Made by a program: the position numbers and the translations under genes. The notes beneath the pieces were generated by a model that ran no database searches, had not been told where the DNA came from, and was given only the letters and a program-made list of their open reading frames with translations. Positions 41,909 through 50,117 of a stretch of 64,000 bases of DNA are shown one piece after another. The DNA is taken from NCBI RefSeq assembly GCF_021495345.1, contig NZ_CP099397.1, positions 2,728,001 to 2,792,000 of the forward strand, read 5' to 3'. The stretch comes from Pseudomonas hydrolytica. Its GTDB lineage: Bacteria > Pseudomonadota > Gammaproteobacteria > Pseudomonadales > Pseudomonadaceae. The stretch's first letter is position 1. Every line of letters starts with the position of its first letter.

Positions 41909-42700
41909 TCATGGCTGCCGGGTAGCTCCAGCCAGCTGTGTATCCAACGCCTCGCGGGCGCGCTTGGCTGCATCGGTATCACCGTGGTCGGCCAGCACCT
42001 GGATCAGTTGGCGCAGCTGCGATTCCGTCAAACCTACCCTCATGCTGGCGGCCATGTGCGAGCGCAGTTGCGCCTCCACGCCGGGCGTGGCGGCCAGCGC
42101 CCCGACCGTGGCCAGCTCACGGCTTTGCCAGTCCAGGTTGTCGCGCTCGAAGATGGCGCCGAACAGATGCGCTTGAAGGTACTGGTTAATGATGGGGGCG
42201 AAGTCGAACAACGGACCCTGGACGGGTGCACCTGCAATGTGGGTCTGGTTGGCCTTCCCCACCACCAGCAGTTCATTGCCGGTGGGAATGATGCCACTGG
42301 GCTCCCGCCCCGGCGCGTCCTGGATGCCACGCCGGTTGCGCTCTTCCACCACCTTCATCAGCTCGGCGAGTGCGTTGAGACTGCGCGGAAAGCCGGTGTA
42401 GGCATAGAGCTGCACCAGGACTTCCTTCACCTCGCTGATGGTCAGGCCCGCGTCTAGCCCTTGGTTCAAGACGGCATTGAGCCTGGGCATATCGCTCCTG
42501 GCCATGGCGGCCGCAATCAACGGGATGGCCTGCTGCTTGGCGGACAGCGTCTCGGAGGCAGATTGTGCGGAGGGCATGACTTGCTCTTCCACAGTGCCCT
42601 GAGCAGCGGGGCTCGGCATAATCCCCAGCCCCAGACTCAGCGCAAATGTCGCTGCCAGCACTCCGAGCTTACAGTGCCTAGCGGGCGTTGTATTGATCAT
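41909..42700 (-). CDS. Exported carboxymuconolactone-decarboxylase-like protein
   Basis: The 263-residue product has a signal peptide ([25 protein letters not shown]) followed by two CMD-like (AhpD-fold) repeats: [31 protein letters not shown] and [37 protein letters not shown]. Cytoplasmic CMD proteins often have a CxxC redox pair; none is visible here. It could be a periplasmic isomerase or decarboxylase-like enzyme. The start at 42700 was chosen for the signal sequence; it overlaps the cupin gene by 23 bases, so the two are coupled. Confidence 0.75.
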   Translation of the reverse strand: MINTTPARHCKLGVLAATFALSLGLGIMPSPAAQGTVEEQVMPSAQSASETLSAKQQAIPLIAAAMARSDMPRLNAVLNQGLDAGLTISEVKEVLVQLYAYTGFPRSLNALAELMKVVEERNRRGIQDAPGREPSGIIPTGNELLVVGKANQTHIAGAPVQGPLFDFAPIINQYLQAHLFGAIFERDNLDWQSRELATVGALAATPGVEAQLRSHMAASMRVGLTESQLRQLIQVLADHGDTDAAKRAREALDTQLAGATRQP

Positions 42701-43163
42701 CGGTGACCTTCTCCAGCCATTCCACACTCTTGCCATCCACCGCGCCGCTCACGGCCAAGTGGCTCATTGCCGTCGTCGGAGTGGCGCCGTGCCAGTGCTT
42801 GACGCCCGGCGGGCATACGACCACGTCTCCCGGGCGGATCTCCTGTACGGGTTTGCCCCATTCCTGCGTTAGGCCCACGCCGGAAACCACTACCAGCCGC
42901 TGTCCTGCGGGATGGGTGTGCCACGCCGAACGTGCGCCTGGCTCGAAGGTCACGTAGGCACCAGAGGCATTGATCTCACCGCTAGCGGGAAACAAGGGAT
43001 CGACGCGCACCCGACCAGTGAAGTAATCCGCCGATCCTGTTGCCGAAGCCTGTGAGCCTGCCTGGATGATCTGTTGGGCTGCCACAGACTTATTGGCTTC
43101 GCCAGCCACGCTGGCGAAGGGAATCGCGGCACATACCGCGATCCCCAGCAGGGTATTGTTCAT
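42678..43163 (-). CDS. Exported cupin-domain protein
   Basis: A 161-residue cupin with an N-terminal signal peptide ([22 protein letters not shown]). It has the metal-binding [20 protein letters not shown] and [10 protein letters not shown] segments, giving His-X-His and a later His. The typical cupin Glu between them is not seen. It may be a periplasmic sugar- or aromatic-metabolite enzyme. It is encoded between a CMD-like protein and a dienelactone-hydrolase-like protein, and all three carry export signals. Confidence 0.8.
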   Translation of the reverse strand: MNNTLLGIAVCAAIPFASVAGEANKSVAAQQIIQAGSQASATGSADYFTGRVRVDPLFPASGEINASGAYVTFEPGARSAWHTHPAGQRLVVVSGVGLTQEWGKPVQEIRPGDVVVCPPGVKHWHGATPTTAMSHLAVSGAVDGKSVEWLEKVTDDQYNAR

Positions 43164-43181
43164 GGTAACAAGGCCTTCAAG

Positions 43182-44234
43182 TCAGAGCGTTCTGGCGTAG
43201 AACACCGTCAATTTGCCCATTGCAGCGTCCACATACTTCGGCACCCAATAGGTTTCGATATGAGTGGCACCCTCGATCTTGAACAGCTCCTTGTCCTGCG
43301 TGCCGGCGGCTTTGGCGAACGCATCCTCACTCATGTACAGACTGTCGGCCTGGCTGCCCGCGATCATCAGCAACGGCTTGTCGATCAGCTCGATCTGATT
43401 CGTGGCATCGAAGCTCATCAGATCCAGCAGACTGCTCATGGTGTATCTGAAGGTCGAGTTCGGGTGGGCATGGGTCTTCCCGTAGTACTCGAAACCCTGG
43501 CGATACAGATCAAACGGCAGTTTGGCGATCTGCTCATCAGTCAGCGTTGCATCCCCGGCATAGAGTGTTTCTCCGCCCGCTGCTTCCTGAGCACGGGCAG
43601 CCGAAGCCTGTTGCAGGCGCTCCTGGATGGTGGACAGTTGCGAATCCTCGTAGCCATTGCGGCGTACCAGCCCGGAGTTGAACATGCTCACAGTCGCGAT
43701 GGATTGGAATCGCTTGTCGGTTCGCGCCGCCGCCAATGAGTAGCCGCCGCCACCACAGATGCCGAGCAAGCCCAGGCGCGCATTATCAACGCCTGGATAG
43801 CCGGCGATGAAGTCCGCCATGCCATGGATGTCCTCGATGCGGTAAGCGGGCTTGTCCACGTTACGCGGCAGGCCGCCACTAGCCCCCTGGTATGCCGCAT
43901 CGGCAGCAATGGTGATGTAGCCCTGCTCGGCCAGGTGCTGGGCGTACAGGCCGGCGACCTGTTCCTTCACCCCCCCATTGGGATGCGCCACGACGACGGT
44001 GGGATATTTCTTCGCAGGGTCATAGTTCGTAGGGGTGTAGATGTTGGCGGCAATATCCAGGCCATTGAGTTTGTACGTGACCGGGTGGATGTTGATCTTG
44101 CCCGGCTCGTTCTTCGTGATCGCGCCCTCGTAGGCCAAGGTGAACGGATTCTGCTTGTAGTCCGCCGCCCCAACCTCAGCTGTCGATATCCCGATTATGG
44201 CAGCCATGAGAGTGGCCTTTATCGTCTGCTTCAT
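43182..44234 (-). CDS. Exported dienelactone-hydrolase-like alpha/beta hydrolase
   Basis: The 350-residue protein starts with a signal peptide (TIKATLMAAIIGISTAEVGAAD) and has the alpha/beta hydrolase fold with nucleophile elbow LLGICGGGGYSLA, in which Cys160 replaces the usual serine, as in dienelactone hydrolases. Catalytic Asp is likely in GSQADSLY and His in EGATHIETYW. The start at 44234 follows AGGAGTATCC. The substrate may be an ester or lactone outside the cytoplasm. It is the first gene of the three-gene unit. Confidence 0.8.
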   Translation of the reverse strand: MKQTIKATLMAAIIGISTAEVGAADYKQNPFTLAYEGAITKNEPGKINIHPVTYKLNGLDIAANIYTPTNYDPAKKYPTVVVAHPNGGVKEQVAGLYAQHLAEQGYITIAADAAYQGASGGLPRNVDKPAYRIEDIHGMADFIAGYPGVDNARLGLLGICGGGGYSLAAARTDKRFQSIATVSMFNSGLVRRNGYEDSQLSTIQERLQQASAARAQEAAGGETLYAGDATLTDEQIAKLPFDLYRQGFEYYGKTHAHPNSTFRYTMSSLLDLMSFDATNQIELIDKPLLMIAGSQADSLYMSEDAFAKAAGTQDKELFKIEGATHIETYWVPKYVDAAMGKLTVFYARTL

Positions 44235-44460
44235 ATGGATACTCCTGCCAATCCCTGATTCTGAAAAGCACGGCATGGATTGCTCTCGAAACCGTAGAGA
44301 TAGGCAATCTACTCTCTGGATATTGATTGATAAATAGCACCAATTTAATAGCACTAATACCAAAAACACATAAATTGAGTTTGAAGCCATACGAGCATCA
44401 GCACCGCTTGGGTCGACTGCTGCCGGTCACGACTAATTGAAAAGAACACAATCAACAGAC
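44235..44460 (-). promoter_or_regulatory. AT-rich promoter region of the metabolic cargo operon
   Basis: This stretch is much AT-richer than its surroundings, in keeping with foreign origin. On the minus strand it contains the direct repeat GTGCTATT (twice, 15 bases apart) and ATTGATTGATAAATAGC, candidates for a LysR site. The promoter of the hydrolase-cupin-CMD unit must lie here. Confidence 0.5.
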
Positions 44461-44463
44461 ACC

Positions 44464-44496
44464 GACGGCCTCATCACCTGCTACTGCGGCGACTAA
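44464..44496 (+). pseudogene. Orphan 3' end of a PAPS-reductase-like gene at the cargo boundary
   Basis: The codons for DGLITCYCGD plus stop stand alone here. They mirror the true end of the gene at 40729 (EESISCYCGD plus stop). 20 to 21 of the 22 surrounding bases (CTGCTACTGCGGCGACTRACGA) are identical to 40711-40732. The fragment shows that the ICE once continued directly from the PAPS gene into 44.5 kb before the cargo entered. Confidence 0.7.
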
Positions 44497-44570
44497 CGAA
44501 TAAGGTCACCGGCAGTTGCCGATTCCCCCTGGCCGGAAGATTCGCGTAGCGCCAGGCTCACCCCATGTTC

Positions 44571-44645
44571 CGCTGACGTCGTCAGCGACATGCCAGGCAG
44601 CTCCGGTCTTCAAGGCTGCCCACGGTTCCCTCGTGTGACCGACCC
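44571..44645 (+). promoter_or_regulatory. Repeated structured leader, copy E
   Basis: Hairpin CGCTGA-CGTCG-TCAGCG (44571-44587), GACATGCCAGGCAGCTCC, then GGTCTTCAAGGCTGC (44605-44619) and a further hairpin. It precedes the DUF3577 gene by about 150 bases. No protein gene is seen between 44497 and 44790. Confidence 0.7.
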
Positions 44646-44790
44646 CGTTCGCACCGCATCACTCGCGCGAACGACTACCGGCTTGCCGGTGGTAGATGCA
44701 GATGTTCCTCAACCCATCGCGGGGTTACGCACCTCCCCGCATTGGGTCGGTGTGTCTCCGTGCTCTTGTTCCCAAGTCAGGAGATCCACC

Positions 44791-45702
44791 ATGACCAGCA
44801 CTACTTCCAACCAGAAGCCGTACTTCGACATCCACACCTCCGGCATCGGCCACATCCAGCGTGTCCGCGAGGTTCAAGGAAAGGCCGGACGTAAAGGCCC
44901 TCCATCCCTTTGGTGTACCGTCGCAGCGCTCGTCGGGCCTGCAACAAACCCGTTCAAGCGCTACTTCGACGTGCGGGTCTCCGGTGCCGAAGCCAAGAAA
45001 CTCATCCAGCCCTACGTCGGCACCGATGATCACCAGCAGCGGCCGCTGGTTCGCTTCCGTCTCGGCGACCTCTGGGTCGACCCGTTCATCCGTCCCAGCG
45101 GCGAGCACAAAGGCAAGGCCGCTGCCAGTCTCAAGGCACGCCTGCTGATCGCCGAGTTGATCGACCGCGCCGAGCTGGATCAGATCGAGCAGTATGAACT
45201 GATCACCCACGGTATCGGCTACCTGCGAGATCCCAAGGACGTTCCTCGGACGGCTGGCGGTTCGCTCCTGTCGTGCTGCATCGCAGCGCTGACCGGCCCG
45301 GTCGACGTTCCCACTGGAGAGCGGGAGTACCGCTACATCAACACCACCGTCACCAGTGCGGCGGCCCAGGAACTGGTACGCCTCTGCGTCCTGCCCGTCG
45401 AAGCCAAACAGAAGGTGCTGATTGCCTTCAGGCTCAACGACATGCAAGCCAGTCCGTACATCCGTACCCAAGGCGAGAAAGCAGGTCAAGCAGCGGCCTC
45501 ACTGGAATCCGAGCTCATCCATATCGGCCTTATCAAGGTCGACGGCAAGCAGGTCCATCCGCAGGAATCCGAGGCCCCCGTCACCGAAGGCGCAACTGCG
45601 CCTGGCGAAACGGTTCCCGCCGAAGACGACAGCGCACATCCGCAATCCAGCGCCCCCGCGCAAGCGCCTGCCGAGGAGCCCGCTCGGGCGGCTTCGTTCT
45701 AG
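44791..45702 (+). CDS. STY4534/DUF3577 family ICE protein with two tandem domain copies
   Basis: The 303-residue protein has two copies of the DUF3577 unit: residues about 10-130 (YFDIHTSGIGHIQRVREV ... GKAAASLKARLLIAELI) and about 135-250 (YELITHGIGYLRDPKDV ... GQAAASLESELIHIGLI). In each copy the pattern is SL-x-C-x-x-AAL-x-GP, then PLVRFRLGD or VLIAFRLND. The family is a marker of PFGI-1-type elements and is annotated as an ICE replication protein, without biochemical proof. A Pro/Glu/Ala-rich tail follows. The ATG at 44791 has AGGAGATCCACC upstream. Confidence 0.85.
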   Translation: MTSTTSNQKPYFDIHTSGIGHIQRVREVQGKAGRKGPPSLWCTVAALVGPATNPFKRYFDVRVSGAEAKKLIQPYVGTDDHQQRPLVRFRLGDLWVDPFIRPSGEHKGKAAASLKARLLIAELIDRAELDQIEQYELITHGIGYLRDPKDVPRTAGGSLLSCCIAALTGPVDVPTGEREYRYINTTVTSAAAQELVRLCVLPVEAKQKVLIAFRLNDMQASPYIRTQGEKAGQAAASLESELIHIGLIKVDGKQVHPQESEAPVTEGATAPGETVPAEDDSAHPQSSAPAQAPAEEPARAASF

Positions 45703-45795
45703 CCCTTCAAGGCCCAGCTATTCCGCTCTGGCACGCCACCTGGTTCCGACCAGGTGGCCGCCTCTCGTCATCCTATCCGCACAAGGAGAAACACC

Positions 45796-46440
45796 ATGGA
45801 TTCCACGGTCGCTCCCCAGGCAGCCTCACCCATCATCGTTCCAGGCCAGCTCACCCTGCGCACGATCCGCGGCCGCAACGGCCCGTTCACGGTTGGTCGC
45901 CTCACTACGCACCTCGGTGTGTTCGAGGTGAAAGACGCGGAACTGGAGCAATACCCCGAAGGTAAATACGACGGGGAATTCGTCATCCGCTACATCTACC
46001 CGAAGGCCTATCCGACTGGCGGCGGCATGCGCTTCGAGATTCGCGCCAGCCTGGATGGCATGACTCTTTCGGGCATCGACAAGCTGAGTCGCGACGAAGC
46101 ACGTGGCTTTGCCTCCCAAGACGTTGATCCGCTCGATGAAGAGCTGAGCTCGCAACCGCTGGCAGCACCCACTGCCGCACCGAACCCAGCGCCAGCCCCC
46201 GTGCTGGCATCGACAACTGCTCCATTGGGCGATACCACGGCCACTGCCTCCGGCAGTACCGACAGCGACGATGCTGCATTGTTCGGCCTGCTGTGGCCGC
46301 TGGGCGAGTCGGTAAAACTGGACTCGACCATCGACCGCCGCACGCTGCGCCTGCAGATCGCACGCCTGGGTGTACTGGGCTACGCGCTCGACTTCAAGTC
46401 ACAGCAATGGAACCAGCAGCCTGACCAACAAGCTGCGTGA
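45796..46440 (+). CDS. DUF3275 family ICE protein
   Basis: A 214-residue protein with the DUF3275 core LRTIRGRNGPFTVGRLTTHLGVFEVKDAELEQYPEGKYDGEFVIRYIYPKAY. An Ala/Pro/Thr linker and a C-terminal unit (ALFGLLWPLGESVKLDSTIDRRTLRLQIARLGVLGYALDF) follow. The family is universal in this ICE class, with unknown function. A hairpin CCACCTGGT/ACCAGGTGG lies in the upstream gap. Confidence 0.85.
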   Translation: MDSTVAPQAASPIIVPGQLTLRTIRGRNGPFTVGRLTTHLGVFEVKDAELEQYPEGKYDGEFVIRYIYPKAYPTGGGMRFEIRASLDGMTLSGIDKLSRDEARGFASQDVDPLDEELSSQPLAAPTAAPNPAPAPVLASTTAPLGDTTATASGSTDSDDAALFGLLWPLGESVKLDSTIDRRTLRLQIARLGVLGYALDFKSQQWNQQPDQQAA

Positions 46441-46531
46441 TCATCATCGCCGCACTCGCGGTGTTTCATCTACCCGCCGGGGTTCCTTCCCCTACGCGGG
46501 GAGGGCTCTGGTTTTTCTGGAGGACTCCAGC

Positions 46532-46879
46532 ATGTCAACCACCACCAGCAATACCCCCTCACAACCCATCGGGAATACCCGCCCCGCACTTGATGAACCA
46601 GCGTGGCAGAAAATCTGCGAGACGGCAGCCGCACAAGCCAGACATGGTTGCGGACAGTCTCACGACTACTACGTCGAACGGTTCAGTGCAGCGATTGATA
46701 CTCACGTTGATCAGTTGCCCGAACACCAGCGCTCATGGGCTCTGCATATCGCCATCGAGGAATGGGGCTACGCCACACTTGCCGAGAGGGAAGAGACCCT
46801 GAACTGGAATGCTGAAAACGGCTATTGCAGGCACGGGATAGCGCTGGATTGTTGCCCGGCCGGTTGCGGTTCGTACTGA
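46532..46879 (+). CDS. Unknown ICE protein (115 aa), Cys-rich tail
   Basis: A 115-residue protein. A helical core (WQKICETAAAQARHGCGQSHDYYVERFSAAID) is followed by WALHIAIEEWGYATLAEREE and a cysteine-rich end (YCRHGIALDCCPAGCGSY) that could bind zinc. I recognise no family with confidence. The ATG at 46532 follows TGGAGGACTCCAGC. Confidence 0.6.
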   Translation: MSTTTSNTPSQPIGNTRPALDEPAWQKICETAAAQARHGCGQSHDYYVERFSAAIDTHVDQLPEHQRSWALHIAIEEWGYATLAEREETLNWNAENGYCRHGIALDCCPAGCGSY

Positions 46880-46981
46880 GGACTGGCGCTTGGCTCCATA
46901 GCTGCTCACGCGGCATTTCATCACCCGCCGGGGCGACCCCGATGGGGAAGCATCCGGCGATTTCAAGCGAGGAGCTTCACC

Positions 46982-47323
46982 ATGAGTCAGCACCGCTTCG
47001 ACACCGTTCACAAGGGATTTCCCATCACCGTCATACTCGGCTGGGATCGACCGATGAAGCACTTCTTCCTGATCATCAAGAAGCCCCCCGAGCTGATCGA
47101 CGATGCAGCGCGGGTCGAAGACGACGACTACTTGTACAGCAACCTGCACGAGCGCAATCCGTTCAACCATGACCTGGACTACTACCGAGAAGTCCTGCGT
47201 CATTTTCAGATCCTAGTGCCGGAAAGCCTGTTCACCGAGGTTCAGCGTGACCTCGAAAACAATACCGGCAACCGCATCGCCAAGCATCAGCCCGACGGTT
47301 CGTTCACCGAACTGGCGTTCTGA
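46982..47323 (+). CDS. Unknown ICE protein (113 aa)
   Basis: A 113-residue protein with KGFPITVILGWDRPMKHFFLIIKKP, YLYSNLHERNPFNHDLDYYREVL and HFQILVPESLFTEVQRDLENNTGNRI. I recall homologues in many PFGI-1-type elements and plasmids, but no function is known. It looks like a compact alpha/beta fold. The ATG at 46982 follows CGAGGAGCTTCACC. Confidence 0.65.
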   Translation: MSQHRFDTVHKGFPITVILGWDRPMKHFFLIIKKPPELIDDAARVEDDDYLYSNLHERNPFNHDLDYYREVLRHFQILVPESLFTEVQRDLENNTGNRIAKHQPDGSFTELAF

Positions 47324-47427
47324 GCGTCCGTGCGGATCGATCACCTGATCCGCGGTCTTTCATCCCTGACGGGGCAGCCACTGCCCTTGCGGGTGGTGCT
47401 GCTCCTCCTTTCATCGAGGACATCACC

Positions 47428-48084
47428 ATGCCTGTACCTTCATCGCCCGCAACGCTGTATCGCATCGACGAGTGCGCCGACCTGATGGCCGACGCCTGCA
47501 TCCGCGACGAACAGGGAAACCTGATCTTTATCTCGGTCTGGGCGCGGGACACCGCTATCCAGCAGTTCCTGGCCCGGTTGACCCTGGCCCGCGACGAGGA
47601 TGGGCTGGACCACTTCCACCTCATCACTGAGCAAGGTGGCTCCGTCCCCATCTTCATTGGCACGGTCGAGCGTCTGGAAAAACGCCTGACCCGCTCCTAC
47701 CGCCGCACGCTGTTCGGCTCGATGGTCAACCTCTGGCTGTTCGACCAGCGCTGCATACGGCCCGACAAGGGCACGTCCAGCGCCCTGGCGCTGCTGCCGT
47801 GCTCGGTAACCGATCCAATGCCACGCCTGTGGCAACTGGTCAGGGACACCTGCCCACTCCCATTGCTGGATCACTGGCAGGCCCCCGTACTGGCGCTGCT
47901 GCGCGATCACAACATGCTCCAGGACCTGCCGGTGGCTCTCGGGCCGCTACGCGGATTACGCCTGGGGCTGGACGTTCCAGCGCTGACCGAAGCGCTGGGC
48001 GAACTGATCCGCGATGGCGTACTCACCGCCTACGCACCACGGCAGTCGGCAACCACCGACCTGCCGTTGGAAGCCGTGGCCTGA
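47428..48084 (+). CDS. Unknown ICE protein (218 aa)
   Basis: A soluble 218-residue protein. The N-terminus (TLYRIDECADLMADACIRDEQGNLIFISVWARDTAIQQFLARLT) resembles a small alpha/beta domain; the C-terminus is helical and ends with LPLEAVA. No family is recognised. It precedes the DUF6094 methyltransferase by 67 bases and may be co-transcribed. Confidence 0.6.
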   Translation: MPVPSSPATLYRIDECADLMADACIRDEQGNLIFISVWARDTAIQQFLARLTLARDEDGLDHFHLITEQGGSVPIFIGTVERLEKRLTRSYRRTLFGSMVNLWLFDQRCIRPDKGTSSALALLPCSVTDPMPRLWQLVRDTCPLPLLDHWQAPVLALLRDHNMLQDLPVALGPLRGLRLGLDVPALTEALGELIRDGVLTAYAPRQSATTDLPLEAVA

Positions 48085-48151
48085 TGCACCTGCAGCGGAC
48101 GCGCCCCGCGCGCGTCCGCCTTCCTTCATCCACGCCAATCAGGAGACTCCC

Positions 48152-49261
48152 ATGGCTCTTATGTTCCCCAGGCTCGCAAGGAATTTCGCCAAGAACGGCT
48201 ACTACCCGACCGACGAGTCCACCCTTGAAAGAGCGCTCAGCGCACTGACCCCCAGCAATGGGCCGATGTGCATTCTCGACCCTTGCGCCGGCGAAGGCGT
48301 CGCCATTGCGGAAGCCGCGCATGCCCTCGGGCGTGATCAGATCACCGCCTATGCGGTGGAGTACGACCAGGAACGCGCCAACCATGCGCGGCTGCTGGTC
48401 GATCACTGCATCCAAGGTGACTTGATGGATGCGTTTATCGCGCGGCAGAGCTTCGGCCTGCTGTGGCTCAACCCGCCCTACGGCGATCTCGCCAGAGACG
48501 CCAACGGCAACATGGGCTACGAGGGCAGAGGCCGCGCCAGGCTGGAAAAGCTGTTCTACCAGAAGACCCTGCCGCTGCTGCAGTACGACGGCATCCTCGT
48601 CTTCATCGTGCCCTCCTACGTGCTCGACCAGGAACTGGTCGGCTGGCTCACACGGCACTTCGCCGACCTGTGCATCCACCGAGCGGTAGATACGCAGTTC
48701 AAGCAGGTTGTCGTGTTCGGCCGCCGAACCCGCCAGCGCGAGCTGGTGGGCGACGACGTGAAATCCATCCGCACCCGGCTGCTGCAAATCGGGCAAGGCG
48801 AACTCGACGCGGAAGAACTTCCAGCCGAGTGGCCGCTACTCCCCTATGTCGTCCCCGCTGCACTGAGCGAGCCCGAGCACTTCTATCGCATCAGCATGGA
48901 GCCGGCGCAGTTCGCCGAGGAAGTGCAGCGCCTGCAGGGCCTGTGGCCGTCGTTCGAGACCCATCTCGGTGCCGCGCAGCAGTCCTTGCGTGCTCCGGCG
49001 CGCGCCTTGTCCCACTGGCACCTGGCACTGGCCCTCGCGGCCGGCGCGATCTCTGGTGTCGTGCAGTCCAAGAGCGGTCGAATCCTGGCCGTCAAGGGCG
49101 ACACCCACAAGCAGAAAAGCACCAGCACGGAATACCGCGAGCGCGACGATGGTTCCATCGCCGAAACACGCATTCTCACGGACAAGTTCGTGCCGGTGAT
49201 TCGCGCCTGGGACCTCTCCCCAGGCTCGGCAACGCTGGGCCGAATCATCACCATCCACTGA
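48152..49261 (+). CDS. DUF6094 family DNA methyltransferase (N6-adenine type motif)
   Basis: A 369-residue class I methyltransferase with SAM motif I ILDPCAGEGVAIAEAAHALG (41-60), motif II YAVEYDQERANHA and motif IV LWLNPPYGDLA (NPPY at 107-110), typical of enzymes that methylate the amino group of adenine or cytosine. The C-terminal 200 residues may hold the target-recognition part. It is encoded just upstream of an SNF2-type helicase with two small paralogues between. With the C5 enzyme at 30 kb, the element carries two different DNA methyltransferases. No endonuclease was seen. Confidence 0.8.
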   Translation: MALMFPRLARNFAKNGYYPTDESTLERALSALTPSNGPMCILDPCAGEGVAIAEAAHALGRDQITAYAVEYDQERANHARLLVDHCIQGDLMDAFIARQSFGLLWLNPPYGDLARDANGNMGYEGRGRARLEKLFYQKTLPLLQYDGILVFIVPSYVLDQELVGWLTRHFADLCIHRAVDTQFKQVVVFGRRTRQRELVGDDVKSIRTRLLQIGQGELDAEELPAEWPLLPYVVPAALSEPEHFYRISMEPAQFAEEVQRLQGLWPSFETHLGAAQQSLRAPARALSHWHLALALAAGAISGVVQSKSGRILAVKGDTHKQKSTSTEYRERDDGSIAETRILTDKFVPVIRAWDLSPGSATLGRIITIH

Positions 49262-49317
49262 TCCCCACCGGGCGGTTCGCCGCCCTGCTGTTTTCATCCC
49301 ACAAAAGGAGCAACGCC

Positions 49318-49638
49318 ATGTTTCCACGTTTCCGCAAGCGGCCTGCGCCGCAGGCACAACCGTTGTTCGCCCTAGGCTCGTTGCAGTTGAGCGAGAAGGT
49401 GTACTGGCTGGCCAGCAAAAGCCTTATCGACCCCCTGCCCTACGTCCAACGCCATCTGGCTGGAGACTGGGGCGACGTCGGCGAGGCCGAGCAGCAGGCC
49501 AACGCAGTGGCTCTCGATCAGGATGCGCCCATACGTTCTCGCTACCGGATCACGCCACACCTGTTTCTGCTCGTGATCACCAGCGATGACCATCGCACAA
49601 CCGTCGTTCAACTGCCCGAGGAAAGCCACCTGGTCTGA
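49318..49638 (+). CDS. Small unknown protein (106 aa), paralogue of the next gene
   Basis: A 106-residue protein. LFALGSLQLSEKVYWLASKSLIDPLPYVQRHLAGDWGDV aligns with LFAIGALIFSPGIDRVMREGRLDPLPYFQRHSRGDWGDI of the following gene, showing a tandem duplication. The shared LPYxQRHxxGDWGD core is reminiscent of small plasmid proteins of unknown role. The ATG at 49318 has AAAAGGAG upstream. Confidence 0.65.
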   Translation: MFPRFRKRPAPQAQPLFALGSLQLSEKVYWLASKSLIDPLPYVQRHLAGDWGDVGEAEQQANAVALDQDAPIRSRYRITPHLFLLVITSDDHRTTVVQLPEESHLV

Positions 49639-49724
49639 CGGCACGCAATCGTCTTCACCCACCCAATCGGGGCATGGCCCCCGAGGGAGCCAAGCCCTGA
49701 GCACTCCACGAAAGGAGCACACCC

Positions 49725-50030
49725 ATGGCACCCCAACCTCCAACCGGCGACCGCCGTTCCTTGCTGTTTGCGATAGGCGCATTGATTTTCAGCCCCGGCA
49801 TCGACCGCGTGATGCGGGAAGGCCGCCTCGATCCTCTGCCGTACTTCCAGCGCCATAGCCGTGGCGATTGGGGGGACATCACCGACGCGCAGTGGCAAGC
49901 GAACAACGCCGCCCTGCAATCCGGTGATCGACTCGAGTCCTCCTACACGGTTCATCGTGAACTGAGCATCTGCATCTTCACCGAAGCAGACCGCAGCGCA
50001 ACCCATATCGTGCTGGCGTCCGAGCGCTGA
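49725..50030 (+). CDS. Small unknown protein (101 aa), paralogue of the preceding gene
   Basis: A 101-residue product whose middle (RLDPLPYFQRHSRGDWGDITDAQWQANNAAL) matches the preceding gene. The two have diverged at the ends. They sit between a methyltransferase and a helicase, so a regulatory or accessory role to those is possible. The ATG at 49725 follows AAAGGAGCACACCC. Confidence 0.65.
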   Translation: MAPQPPTGDRRSLLFAIGALIFSPGIDRVMREGRLDPLPYFQRHSRGDWGDITDAQWQANNAALQSGDRLESSYTVHRELSICIFTEADRSATHIVLASER

Positions 50031-50117
50031 TTCGGCCGTCACCGATTTCTCTCATCCCACGGGGCATGTCACCGCCCCTTGGGGAGGTGCACGCCCCATA
50101 CTCCATGGAGCATCACC

